Part shown: one piece after another, positions 21,597 through 35,800 of the stretch
Layout: each line of letters opens with the position of its first letter
Numbering within the stretch: position 1 is the first letter of the stretch
Assembly (NCBI GenBank): GCA_030762895.1
Contig: CM061067.1
Span: 103,821,888-103,885,887 of the forward strand
Source of the DNA: Sophora flavescens
Taxonomy: Eukaryota; Streptophyta; Magnoliopsida; Fabales; Fabaceae
Direction of reading: 5' to 3'
DNA length: 64,000 nucleotides
Made by a program: the position numbers and the translations under genes
The notes under the pieces: model-generated
Databases searched by the model: none
What the model was told of the DNA's origin: nothing
Seen by the model: only the letters and a program-made list of their open reading frames with translations

Positions 21597-22370
21597 TAAG
21601 AATGGCAAAAAAATCCACGGATCAATTATCCATCCAGTCCATCATGACAAAATCCATCCAATCCATCCAATAATTTTAAAAAAACTAAATAGATTAGATT
21701 GAATTGTTTTTAATAATGAATGGTTAATAATCCATCCAATAAAAAATTAATCCATTGGATCAAACAAAGAGAGAGAGATGGATCATCTTTTATCCATTTA
21801 AAAATAAAGGATAGTTTAAAAAAAAGCTCTCTCCCTCTCCCTCTCCCTCTCCCTCTCCCTGATGTTGACATTAACGTCTAAACTGGAACTGGAATTTCGA
21901 TGTGCCACATTTTCAGTCCGAAAACGTTGAGTTTAACGTCTTTATTGCATTTGGATTTTTCCCTGATTTTTATTTATTTATTTAATTCATTATTTTATAG
22001 TTTATATAATTATTATTCTTACAAGTTGTTTGAACCACGATGATAGCAAGGGAGAAGCACGTTCACCAAGAAAGCTACAGCGTTTGAGTAACTCATACAT
22101 GATTTATAAAAATTGTTAAAATTAAATTTTAATGTATAATATATTTTTAAATGGATGGATATAATATATTTTTAAATGGATGGATCGGATATCCATCCAT
22201 ATAAAAATGATTAATTGATGGGTTGGATGGTTTTTTATTAAATAGATCGTGGATGGATTGGATTTTTCTAATATAATTTTAATGGATCGAAATGGATTGA
22301 TGGATTGTTTTTATCCGATCCATTATAATCCAAATCAAAATCCATCCGGTCTATCCATTTGCCAACCCTA
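21597..22370. mobile_element. Non-autonomous hAT-like element, 774 bp
   Basis: The ends TAAGAATGGCAAA and TTTGCCAACCCTA are inverted. The flanks AGGAGAAA at 21589-21596 and 22371-22378 are a perfect 8-bp TSD, the size made by hAT transposases. The interior is full of GGATGGAT / ATCCATCC motifs and has no transposase. A (TCTCCC)n tract lies at 21826-21860. Confidence 0.9.
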
Positions 22371-22389
22371 AGGAGAAACCAAATAGAAA

Positions 22390-23872
22390 CTACTCTGATT
22401 CAGAATCTGATAGTGGCATCTGGTAAGCATCTGATGGTCCCAAATCTGTGATAGAAGGGGGCGGATTTTTATTTGACCGCCTCCGGACCTGATCTCTTGG
22501 TCTCTGTTCTCTTTCATCCTGGAGAGGCACCTGTCAGAGTGAAAGGCTGAGATAGTTAACCTTTGATTCTATCACATCACATTCCATGTAAACCAAAATA
22601 TTACTCGTTTCCATCATAAAATTGGTTGGAAGGAGGTTTCTGGTAGAATCAAATAATCAACATTTCCAAATAGGTCACAAAAAATTTCTGTTCTTGCATT
22701 TACTTCATTAGCTAAACCAATGGTTGGACTTGATTATCGACATGATTAAATAAAGATTACACAGAAAATGGGGAGACACTTAAAACTTTTCAAAGCCTAC
22801 AAACGGGCTCTCCTATCCACCAGCTAAACCTAAATTGCTCATCACAGAACTTGCACCAGCTCGTTAATACTCGTAGCAATCTGTCATCAGTCCTGATCAT
22901 GTTTTAGAAAGTTCTAAAAATTATCTTTTTTAAATTTAAATTAATTTTTTTTAATTATTTGGTATTCTATTATTCAAACATAAAACTTAACCTAAAAAGA
23001 GAAGAAAAAGTTTTAGTTTTTCTTTAAAATGATGCGGATAAATGAGATTGTCACATGTATACGACTTTGGCTGGTGGATGGGATGGTCTGTACACATTTT
23101 AAAAAGTTCCAGGGTTTCTTACCCAATTCTAAAGTCCATGTGGATACTAGAAAACAAGGTATGGGGATATTTTTCCATGTTGAAAATATCCCCATGTTTT
23201 TTCCCAAAAAATTGGTTACTTTCTTGATTTGGATTTTTATGTAGGTCATCTGCTAGTCTTATAATTTATGAAGAATAACAGAGTTGGAAGATTCTTTTGA
23301 AAAGATGTAAGATTTACACTTTCAGCCAAAAGTTACCTCGGAACTTGGTTGACTAGGTTGAGATTTAGACAGCTGAACTTGTTGGCTCCTTCTTAGCCAT
23401 ATGGTACCCAGAGAAATTAATGCTCCCAGAAGCAAAGCAGGACCAATTCTTGGATCCTCAAGGTAAACAGAGTGTGTACTAAAAGCACCAAGAATACCCT
23501 GCTTCAGATTTTTCAAAGGAATATTTTGAGCAGTTCTAGACCAAATAGGTTCTGTGTCGTCTGGAACAAGTTTAGGAGTTCGTAGTGTCTGCAAAGATGA
23601 CACAATATGTTTAATAAGGAAACTATACAGAATTAATCACATCAACACCTATCTAAATTTTAAACATCAACCTGAGTGGCATTCATGAAATTTTGATCAC
23701 ATAAATAAATGTCATATTTGAAGTCACGAGGCACATTCGCAAAAAACCATAAAACAGAACCAAATGTCGTCCAAGGCTTACCAACAAAACATACTCATAA
23801 GTTAAAACTTACAAAGAATGGCAAATCTCTCGAGTCTCCATCTGCTATTATACTTGCAATCCATTCGGTTAT
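22390..23872 (-). other. Exons 18-20: C-terminal membrane segment and tail
   Basis: Exon 19 carries DPRIGPALLLGALISLGTIW (about 615-635), a single membrane helix followed by Arg-Arg. Exon 20 is polar: basic (RRRSNKNP) and then acidic/Ser (LSDSESE) to the TAG at 22392-22390. If intron 19 were retained the protein would end five codons after exon 19. Confidence 0.85.
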
Positions 23873-26800
23873 CTGCTATGAAAATTAGAGAGTATCATAA
23901 GAGAACTGTGCATTACATCAACATTGTACATAAGCTGTAAAGAAATGTAAAACTACTCATGGCAGACAATGCAAGCATCATACAGAGCACCACTTTGCAA
24001 TGCGAAAATTTTATTTTAAGACTAGAAGGGCCAACCTGTGAAATATCATCTGCACCCTTGTACCTAGCTACAAACTGACCTGCCGGATCGTATTCATTGA
24101 CTAGATCTGGGACCAGTGGTTTCCACTTCTTCGTTTCCTGTGTCCTTGTATCAACATTACTGCTATTCCTCAGGTAACGAATAACAAATAACTGAGGAAT
24201 ATCAGTCATACCCCTATGTTGTCCGCAAGTATGCTCACTGGCGGCATGACCAAGGTAAAATTGACAATAGTCCTATATAAATATCAGGAATATTAATAGC
24301 TCACACCAGAAATAATTTCAATGATACAAAAAGTATTCTTTATTCAAACAAACTATGAAAGAATTTAAAGTAACCAATCACTCAAAGTGCTTAATGAGGT
24401 GACAGGAGTTAGGTCTTCCACTTGCAGTTACTACCACAAGCAAACAAGACAATTCCATTTATGTTAAAAAAAGAAACAACATTTAGATGCAAAAAAAAAA
24501 AAAAGGACTCAAATTGAAATTGAAAGCCAAAGAAGGTAGGGAATTATCCAAGAATTCAATGCTCTGAAAATACTTTCCGAACTTTTTTAAATGAAAACAT
24601 TAAACTATCTGTAGCAAAGAACCAAAAAATGGACAGAAATATGACATCACGAGTAAAATAGCAGCAATATATACACGCCGATTTTAAGTTTGGCACTACA
24701 GTGAAGTTCATTTTCATTTGTTTAGTATTCCACATCAAGATGTGATTTGGACAAAGTCAAATTAGATTGTTTAGCTCAATATCTTGGAAGTTAAAACAGT
24801 AAAGTTGGACACTAAACAGACTCTTCTTATATCAACAGATGTCAACATAATATAATTTTACACAGCATTCCAAAACATGCATCTAGTTGATTCAAACTCA
24901 AAAGAGTCGCTTTTAAATTCTTTAAACTTTCAAGTAAAATTAGGCAAATCATAAAGGTTTCCCACCAGTGACGCATGTTCATAGTGACATAGTATCATTG
25001 GGAGGAAATATGATTTATTCTCCTGCAGTGAGATAATGAGAAAATGAAACCTATTTAAGTGATTTGCCCTTCGGTACTTTCCAAGTTTTAAGCTGATTAG
25101 AAGTCCACAGTACACATAAATAATTGAAAATATATTATATTTAAAATTAAAGGAAATGTGGACCCTGAATCATATTGCTTGTTCAAAAACAGAAGAAATT
25201 GCAACTACAGTTACGAAATATTATATCAATCAAGTACCAGGTACATACATAAACTGAGTCTGAAATTATTCAATTCTTATATTTTCCTTTTATCTTGATC
25301 CTTTGTTCTTTTCTTAAGAGGCAATGTCCAATTGAATTGTAATGTGAGATTTTATCTTCTCTGCAATGAGTATGGAACCCTTGCCTTATCAAATGCCTCC
25401 AAATCCACAGACTAGGGCCAAGAGTTCCCTGTGCAAAGGTTAAGAGGTACCAGTACCACAACCACAAGGCTCCAGGCTAGTGAACAAAACCATCTATACG
25501 CACAAAAATAATACATCTTACACTTCACAAGTATATCATCCTTAAAAAGATATGTTCCTCCTGGTAGAGATGAATATGTGGTACTGAACATAGTCAGATG
25601 ACAATTTCAAATTGACATGCTATAAAAATCCATCATCATCTAGCATATTAGACATATAATCTGACATCTGACAGGGCAGCAATTTAGCAGCATGTTACTT
25701 TGACACCCACCTCATTGTCAAATAAGTATCAGCATTTTGTAATTTATTGACAAAAAAAGACTCATTTTATTTAGACACACAAGTAAGAATAAATTAAACA
25801 AATGAAAGAAAGAATTACCATTTGCTTTTCACCGTCAAGCCAAGCAAATGTCAACCGGTTTCTCTTAAATGCATCCACAGCTGGGATTATGGACTGATTT
25901 TCAGATGAAGCATCTACCTCGCTATGCTTAGCCAATGTTTCTTGGACCCTGCACATAGTCTATGGACCTGAATTACAACATCTGACAAATTTGAAGAATA
26001 CATATTTGTTCAAAATAGAAATATCTACCTCTAATCCTGCCTATGTTGTGCTTTGTGACAAAGCAAAACATAGCCGGTCCCAAGCCCGGATAAAAGGAGA
26101 GGGTTGTGTTAGGCCATCGACAGCCAACGTAAAACTTAGTCGAATCTCTATGACATGGATCAACGACGTAATAATGCTAATGCTAGGTCGTTGCCCGGAA
26201 AACAACGCTGAGCAAGGGCGCGATCGCCGCCGGATGTAGTGAAAATAAGCAAGGGTTCCCACATTTTTGTGAGCGAGTGTGGGTAAAGAAGCTAGCTCAC
26301 GAGAGTAAGATTCGCTTTGGAACTTGGAATATAGGCACACTTACAGGTAAATCAATGGAAATAGTTGACACTATGATTAGGAGGAGGATCAATTTCATGT
26401 GCCTACAAGAAACTAAGTGGGTGGGAGAAAAGGCAAAGGAATTAGACTCTTCGGATTTAAGCTTTGGTACCTGGCAAAGTAAAATCGAGAAATGGGGTGG
26501 GCATAATTGTGGATAAATATTGGAAGAATGATATTGTGGATGTAAAAGGGTTGGAGATAGGATCATTGCCCTAAAATTTGTAGTGGAACACGACACCTTT
26601 AATGTGATTAGTGCTTACGCACCTCGGGTAGGGTTAGAAGAACACTTCAAGGTAAAATTTTGGGAGGATTTAGAAGGCCTAATTCGGGAAATACCGCTCG
26701 GTGAAAAGATTTTAGTAGGAGGTGATCTAAATGGGCATGTAGGGAGGGCACCTAGAGGTTACGACGGTTTTCATGGGGGATATGGCCTAGGGAGGTAAAT

Positions 26801-29800
26801 GGTGAGGGCAAGTCTATTTTGGACTTTTCATCCGCCTCGATCTTACTATAGCCAATACGTGTTTTAGGAAACGTGAGGAGCATCTTATCACGTACAAAGT
26901 GGGGTGACAAGCTCTCAAATAGATTTCTTTCTTATTAGGAGATCGGATAGAAAGATTTGCTTGGACTGTAAAGTCATACCGAGAGAGCTTGACTACCCAA
27001 CATAGAGTCTTGGTCATGGATGTAAGAGTTAAAAGGAGTGTGAAGAGAAGAGGCCACGAAAAGGTTTCAAGGATCAAGTGGTGGCAACTAAAGGGTGAAA
27101 AACAAAGGATCTTCCAACACAAGGTTTTGGAGGGAGGGTTTTGGGAGGCAAACGAAGTGCAAATGATATGTGGGACAAGATGGCCAAGGGGATTAGGAAG
27201 GTAGCTATAGAGACGCTTGGTGAATCAAGAGGATTCGGACCTAAGGGTAAAGAATCCCGGTGGTGGGATGAAGCGTGCAAGCTAAGGTTCGGGTTAAAGG
27301 GAATGTTTTAAAGCTTGGTCTTTATGTAGAAATGCTGAAAATTGGGAAAATTATAAGGTGGCCAAAAAGAGACCAAGAAGGCAAGGAGCGAAGCTAGAAC
27401 TAAAGCTTTTGACGGGTTGTACCAATCCTTAGGCACCAAAGATGGTGAGAAATCTATTTATAGGCTTGCTAAAAATAGGAAAGAAAGACAAGAGACTTGG
27501 ACCAAGTGAAGTGTATTAAGGATGAAGAAGGTAAAGTTTTGGTTAAGGAACAAGATATTAAAGATAGATGGAAGAATTATTTCCACAAGTTATTTAATGA
27601 AGGATTTGAAGTCTTATCATGCTCACAGTGTGACATCGAGAGGAGGATCAAAATTACACTTTTTATCGTAGAATCCAAGAGCATGAGGTAAAAGAAGCTC
27701 GAGAAGGATGGATAATTGCAAGGCGGTTGGATCTGACAATATACGTGGAGGTATGGAAGAGTCTAGGAAATAGAGGCATTAGTTGGCTCACGAAGTTTTT
27801 TAACGAGATTATGAGGTCAAAGAAAATGCTTGGACGAATGGAGGAGAAGCACTTTAGTTCGATTTACAAGAACAAGGGAGATATACAAAATTGCGCAAAT
27901 TATAGGGGATTAAGCATGAGTCATACTATGAAGCTATGGGAAAGGGTGCTTGAACGAAGACTAAGAAAAGAAACCAAAATCACCGACAATCAATTTGGTT
28001 TTATGCCCGGAGGTCGACCATGGAAGCAATTTACTTGCTACGACGAGTGATGGAACAATATCGAAGGGATCAAAAAGATTTACACATGGCTTTCATTGAT
28101 TTGGAGAAAGCGTATGATAGGGTGCCAAGAGAGGTTTTGTGGAAAGCCCTAGAAAAGAAAGGTGTTCGGATTGCCTATATTCAAGCTATCAAGGATATGT
28201 ATGAGGGGCCACGACTAGTGTGAGAACGCAGGTGGAGCCACGAAGATTTCCCAATAACCATAGGTCCGCACTGGGGTCGACTTTAAGCCCCTATCTTTTA
28301 CCTTGGTCTTGGATGTACTTACGGAGCACATTCAAGAGCCAGACCGCGATGCATGCTTTTCGCATGACGATATAGTCCTAGTTGGAGAGTCGAGAGATGA
28401 TATAAATGGAAGGTTGGAGACTTGGAGACAGGGCTTTAGAAGCACATGGCTTCCGCTGAGTAGAAGCAAGACGGAGTATATGGAATGTAAGTTTAGCAAA
28501 AGGCGAAACACCTCTAGCTTAGAAGTGAAAGTTGGAGACCACAACATACCACAAGTCACTCGGTTTAAATATCTTGGGTCTATTATACAAAATGACGGAG
28601 AAATTGAGGGAGATGTAAACCATCGGATTCAATCAGGGTGGTCAAAATGGAGGAAGGCTTCGGGTTTTTTGTGTGATAAAAAGGTACCTCTTAAGCTAAA
28701 GGGAAAATTTTACCGTATGCTATTAGGCCGCGATGTTGTATGGGACGGAGTGTTGGGCGGTAAAAAATCAACACGAGAGTAAAATCAATGTAGCAGAGAT
28801 GAGAATGTTGCGCTGGATGAGCGGAAAAACTAGACGTGATAGGATTAGGAATGATAGCATTAGAGAGAGAGTTGGGGTAGCACCTATTGTAGAAAAGATG
28901 GTTGAATCTCGACTTAGGTGGTTTGGGCATGTATGGAGGAGACCTTTAGATTCTGTAGTAAGGAGAGTAGATCAAGTGGAGGGCAATCCAATAGCTAGAG
29001 GTAGAGGTAGGCCAAGAAAAACTATAGGAGAAACTATTAAGAAAGATTTGGAGGCCAATGATTTAACTGTTAACATGATTCATGATAGAACATTATGGCG
29101 CCGTATGATCCATGTAGCCGACCCCACCTAGTGGGATAAGGCTTGGTTGTTGTTGTTGTTGTTGTAGAAATATCTACCTCTATAAAGTATAAGAGCATTT
29201 AAGAATAATAATGAGTAATCATAACAAGAGTACCAAATATTATAACCAATTACTTCAATAAAAATTATGCATGTGTCTAGAAAATAATCATTGATAACAA
29301 AAAGGGTGTGCATCAATGCAAAACTTTTCAAAATGCAAAGTTATTGTTACATTTCAAATAAGCATAAAAATCTGAATTTGGAGCCACGGATCTACTTTAC
29401 TAGGAACCTGATCAAAACCCAAAATACCCCCAGCAATGGCAACCGTGATTTCACTTTTGTATGAAATGAAATAAGCACGAGATGAATTACTTTGTGGAAT
29501 ATAGCAGAGAAATTATGTCCAAAACAAAAGACAAAAATACATACTTCACGCATTTTGTGCAATTCCAGACTTGGCCTTCCTACTGCAATGGCACAATACC
29601 AAATGACTGTATCATATCCAGCACGAGAATAGCCATGGGGATCGCAGCCTAGCTCCATTGATGTCACACTCCTTAGTTGCTGAAGCTCTGGATGGAGAAA
29701 GGGAGGAGAGGAGAACATGCAGCAGATTAATTAGGGTTCAGGAAAAAAAATCAGCCTAACCTCTGAAGTCTGATTTAGAGCAACAAGGACTCAACTTACA

Positions 29801-32800
29801 AAATGTCATGATGAAATGCCAAGAATATAATAACATAATGTGTATCAGATGAAAGTAATTTATATATACCATGGAATGGCACTTACAAGTTACAAACATA
29901 AACGATGAAAGTATAGTATTGTGATTCTAATATTGATCACAAGAGTTCAGTAATACAGAGTAACTATAAGGGACCTTGCATGTTGGTATAAAGATGATAG
30001 GAGTAGCCAGTTAGTAATTCATAATCGCATGAAGTTTATTAGTGATCTGATACCCAATGACACTTTTAGCATGTCAACAGACTAACATTCTTGGGTTAAT
30101 AAAGTGGTTCAGGTTACACGCATTAAGATGAAATCCAAAAATTAGTCAAAATTCATTACCTGAGTAATTAGGGTCCACTCAGTATTTTCTTTCATTTGTC
30201 TCTGGCGAATAGATAATAAATTTTTCTGCAACCTAAAGTTTTACAGTGTACTTTTCATGCAAGAATGAATTATTTTATTCTCAAACAATCTTTGGTTTAT
30301 TTAGAGGAAAATGGAATTTAGTTCCATCAATTTTAGGATAAGATCTGTGAAGTTTGTGGCTACTCCCATAGACAAGTTCTCCACCCTGACCCTTTCACTC
30401 CAATATACCATTCTAAAAATTCACCTCCCAACCCACCTTCCTCAAAAACTTATATGTAAGGGCAGTTTTGTTTAGAAAAATTATATGCATCAAACTCACT
30501 GGGCAATCTAAACCATAAATCTAGATCTACCTTGCTGTTTATTAGTTTCCATCATATTCAAAAACATTGAATTGTTAACTGAACCTGCAGCACAAAATGT
30601 ACAGTCAGTCAAACAAAAAGCAAAAGCGAAGTCAAATGGTTCTCAGGTAGTATGATGAAGAGACTGACCATGGTGCACAACAGGTTTGACACCTGGGTCT
30701 TTTAGAAATACTATAGCAGGTGCAGATTCCACCCCAAATCTGTCATATAAAACAAATAAAACAGAATAGTTTCAGTACTTCATACCAGATCAGGCAATGT
30801 ATCAGTCAGTTGGTGAATATAATAAAAATATTCTCAGCACCATCTTCAATATAGAAAATAAAACAAGTAGAATAATGTATGCCTAGTTTAGAATTTGCAA
30901 AAATCACCACTTACGCTCCCCACCAATAGGAAGATTCCTCTTCCTGCCAGAGAATGAATGCAAATGAAGCATAAGCCCAATAGTCTTTAGCTGCTTGTCG
31001 TATAAATGGAGCAGCACGCTCCCCAGTTTTTGAGAAAAAGATGACTTTCACCTATAAGTGGGGGATCCACAAAAACTAAATCATTAATTAAAGCAGACAA
31101 GTTCAAGTATACATCCACAAAATCAAAGAGCAGCAGCAGCAGCAAAGAACAACAACAACCAAGCCTTATCCCACTAGGTGGGGTCGGCTACATGAATCAT
31201 ACGGTGTCATAATGTTCTATCATGAATCATGTTAATAGTTAAATCATTGGTCTCTAAATCTTTCTTAATAATTTCTCCTATAGTTTTTCTTGGCCTACCT
31301 CTGCCTCTAGCGATTGGATAGTCCTCCATCTGGTCCACTCTCCTTACTACAGAATCTAAAGGTCTCCTCCATACATGCCCAAACCACCTAAGTCGAGATT
31401 CAACCATCTTTTCTACAATAGGTGCTACCCCAACTCTCTCTCTAATGCTATCATTCCTAATCTTATCTCGTCTAGTTTTTCCGCTAATCCAGTGCAACAT
31501 TCTCATCTCTGCAACATTGATTTTACTCTCGTGTTTTACTGCCCAACACTCCGTCCCATACAACATTGCCGGTCTAATAGCTGTAGGGTAAAATTTTCCC
31601 TTTAGCTTAAGAGGTACCTTTTTATCACACAAAAAACCCGAAGCTTCTTCCATTTCGACCACCCTAATTGAATCCGATGGTTTACATCTCCCTCAATTTC
31701 TCCGTCATTTTGTATAATAGGCCCAAGATATTTAAACCGTGTGACTTGTTGTATGTTGTGGTCTCCAACTTTCACCTCTAAGCTAGAGGTGTTTCGCCTT
31801 TTGCTAAACTTACATTCCATATACTCCATCTTGCTTCTACTCAAACTAAGCCATGTGCTTCTAAAGCTTGTCTCCAAGTCTCCAACCTTCCATTTATATC
31901 CTCTCTCGACTCTCCAACTAGAACTATATCATCTACGAAAAGCATGCATCACGGTGCTGGCTCTTGAATGTGCTCCGTAAGTACATCCAAGACCAAGGTA
32001 AAAAGATAGGGGCTTAAAGCTGACCCTTGGTGCAGACCTATGGTTATTGGGAAATCTTCTGTGGCTCCACCCTGCGTTCTCACACTAGTCGTGGCCCCCA
32101 ATACATATCCTTGATAGCTCGAATATAGGCAATATGAACACCTTTCTTTTCTAGGGCTTTCCACAAAACCTCTCGTGGCACCCTATCATACGCTCCAAAT
32201 CAATGAAGGCCATGTGTAAATATTTTTGATTCCTTCGATATTGTTCCATCACTCATCGTAGCAAGTAAATTGCTTCCATGGTCGACCTCCCGGGCATAAA
32301 ACCAAATTGGTTGTCGGTGATTTTGGTTTCTTTTCTTAGTCTTCGTTCAAGCACCCTTTCCCATAGCTTCATAGTATGACTCATAAGCTTAATCCCCCTA
32401 TAATTTGCGCAATTTTGTATATCTCCCTTGTTCTTGTAAATCGGAACTAAAGTGCTTCTCCTCCATTCGTCCGACATTTTCTTTGACCTCATAATCTCGT
32501 TAAAAAACTTCGTGAGCCAACTAATGCCTCTATTTCCTAGACTCTTCCATACCTCCACGGGTATATTGTCTGGTCCAACTGCCATGCCATTATCCATCCT
32601 TCTCAAAGCTTCTTTTACCTCGTGCTCTTGGATTCTACGATAAAAAGTGTAATTTTGGTCCTCCTCTCTGATGTCAAGCACCCATGAGCATGATAAAACT
32701 TCAAATCCTTCATTAAATAACTTGTGGAAATAATTCTTCCATCTACCTTTAATATCTTGTTCCTTAACCAAAACTCTACCTTCTTCATCCTTAATACACT

Positions 32801-35800
32801 TCACTTGGTCCAAGTCTCTTGTCTTTCTTTCCCTATTTTTAGCAAGCCTATAAATAGATTCTCACCATCTTTGGTGCCTAAGGATTGGTACAACCCGTCA
32901 AAAGCTTTAGTTCTAGCTTCGCTCACTGCCTTCTTGGTCTCTTTTTTGGCCACCTTATAATTTTCCCAATTTTCAGCATTTTTACATAAAGACCAAGCTT
33001 TAAAACATTCCCTTTTAACCCGAACCTTAGCTTGCACACTTTCATCCTACCACCAGGATTCTTTACCCCTAGGTCCGAATCTTCTTGATTCACCAAGCGT
33101 CTCTATAGCTACCTTCCTAATCCCCTTGGCCATCTTGTCCCACATATCATTTGCACTTCCGTTTGCCTCCCAAAACCCTCCCTCCAAAACCTTGTGTTGG
33201 AAGATCCTTTGTTTTTCACCCTTCAGTTGCCACCACTTGATCCTTGAAACCTTTTTGTGGCCTCTTCTCTTCACACTCCTCTTAACTCTTACATCCATAA
33301 CCAAGACTCTATGTTGGGTAGTCAAGCTCTCTCCAGGTATGACTTTACAATCCAAGCAAATCTTTCTATCCGATCTCCTAATAAGAAAGAAATCTATTTG
33401 AGAGCTTGTCACCCCACTTTTGTACGTGATAAGATGCTCCTCACGTTTCCTAAAACACGTATTGGCTATAGTAAGATCGAAAGCAGATGAAAAGTACAGG
33501 ATAGACTTACCCTCACCATTTACCTCCCCTAGGCCATATCCCTCATGCAAACCCTCGTAACCTCTAGGTGCCCTCCTTACATGCCCATTTAGATCCCCTC
33601 CTAAGAAAATCTTTTCACCTAGCGGTATTTCCTGAATTAGGCCTTCTAAATCCTCCCAAAATTTTACCTTTTTAAGTGTTCTTCTAGCCTTACCTGAGGT
33701 GCGTAAGCATGCCATCACCAATTAATTGCTTCAGACTAAAAGATCAAAAGAAACTTGCCAAGTATTAGAATAAGGAGGTGAGAGAGAAAGTTAGAGAAAG
33801 AGAGAGGGGAATCTGAATTTCTGAATCTGTGATTCTTGAATTGAATGGTTAGTTAGATGCATGCTACTTATAGTAGCTTAGACAGAATATGCTAGAATTT
33901 GAACTCTAACCGTCTAACTATAGGCTGAGTCAACAGAGGTGCTGAGCAGCAGCACTCAGGACCACAGAAGCTCACACATACTCTTAACACACCCCCATAT
34001 AAACTGAGGGTGGTTTACAGCAAGTACATTGATACACTAACACACCCCATTACCTAGGGTGGGTTTTGAACACTAAACTTGCCTATCACACCAAGGTTGC
34101 TCCTTAAGCTTTCAAACCGTGTCTGAGTGAGGGGTTTTATGAGCAAATCAGCAACCTGATCAACTCCTGGAATGGGGCAGACTGACAGAGTTTTGTTTAT
34201 GACCTTTTCCCTCACGAAAAAGAGGTCTAATTCCATATGTTTGGTCCTCGAGTGAAGTATAGAATTGTGCGATAGAGAGACAGTAGAGATGTTATCACAA
34301 TAGATCACTAATTGCTGAGTGTTGAAGTTATGGATTTTAGATAGAGAAAGAGAAGAAAAAGAATGAAGACTCTACTTGAAAAGAGAACAAAAAGAATGAA
34401 GACTCTACTTGAAAACTGAAACTGAATATGTCTCTGGTTATATTAACATTCCAATAGGACTACAATATTTAATAGATAAGGGAACCTGATTCCTAAAGCA
34501 TTAATTATCTATGCTAAGTCCTAGGAGAATAGATGCAATGAAACTAAGAATAGAATAGGTGAGAATCCACCGTCCACACCATCCAAGCTTAATATAACAT
34601 TAATCCAAATCTAATTTCGATAAGAGTATTAATTATAAGTTATTTCCAATACTGAGTTTTAACTTGAAGCTCCTGGAGAAGTGACTGCACCCACATAACT
34701 TCAGAGGTAGTGGCGGCAAGGCTCCTGTACTCGGCCTCAGTGCTGGTCCTAGCAACCAAAGTCTGTTTTCTTACCACCACGAGACCAGATTGGGGCCAAA
34801 GTACACACAAGAACCTGATGTTGACCTTCTGTCATCAAGATCCGCGGCCCAATCTGCATCACAAAAAGACTGTAAAGTGAAGGCTGAAGGGCTGTCCTGC
34901 GATGGCTGGTTTCAGTACAAGACCAAAAGAAATGGTGGTTTTGAGGTAGTGCAAGATCCTCTTGACCGCCTTTCAAATCTCCTCAGGTGGTTGAGCCAAA
35001 AGCTTACCTACTTTGCTAACACTTTTCAAGCCTAGTGATTGTAGCATATTGCAAAGCCCCAACCATTGACCTGTAGAGAGTCGAATTAGCCATTTAATTA
35101 GCTCCATTCTTGGTCATCTTACAGTTAATGACGATTGGAGTGGGAATACCCTTAGCATCAACCATATTAGCTTTAGTCAAAAGGTCTTTGATGTACTTTG
35201 TCCGAGACAAAATTAGGGAACCATTTGACAGTCTCTTGATTTCAACACCGAGGAAATAATCAAGACCACCTAGCTGCTTAAGAGCAAATTCTGTTTTTAG
35301 TTTGGCTATGAGTTCAATGACTCTTTGAGATGAGGCACATGTCACTATTATGTCATCTACGTTAACCAACACATAGGTAGTGTGACCTGCCCGAGAGTGG
35401 ATTAAGAGAGAAGGGTCGCATTTACTGGTTTTGAACCCAAAGAGAACCAGGGTCATGGCAAGCCTCTCAAACCAGGTCCTTGGAGCCTGATTCAACCCGT
35501 ATATAGCCTTATTAGGCTTGCATACCTGAGCAGGCTGATTGCTTAGAAAGCTAAAGGGTTGCTCCATATAAAACTCTTCCTCGAGAAGGCCATTTAGAAA
35601 GGCGTTGTTCACATCTATCTTCTGTATGGGCCAGCCATTAGTGACAGCTAATGTGAGAACTACCCGAATTGTGACAGGTTGAACCACTGGAGAGAGAGTT
35701 TTTGTATAGTCATGCCCGAGTCATTGATGGGATCACTTGGCAACCAAACGTGCTTTATACTTGTTCATAGTCCCATCTGGGTTCTCTTTTATCCGAAACA

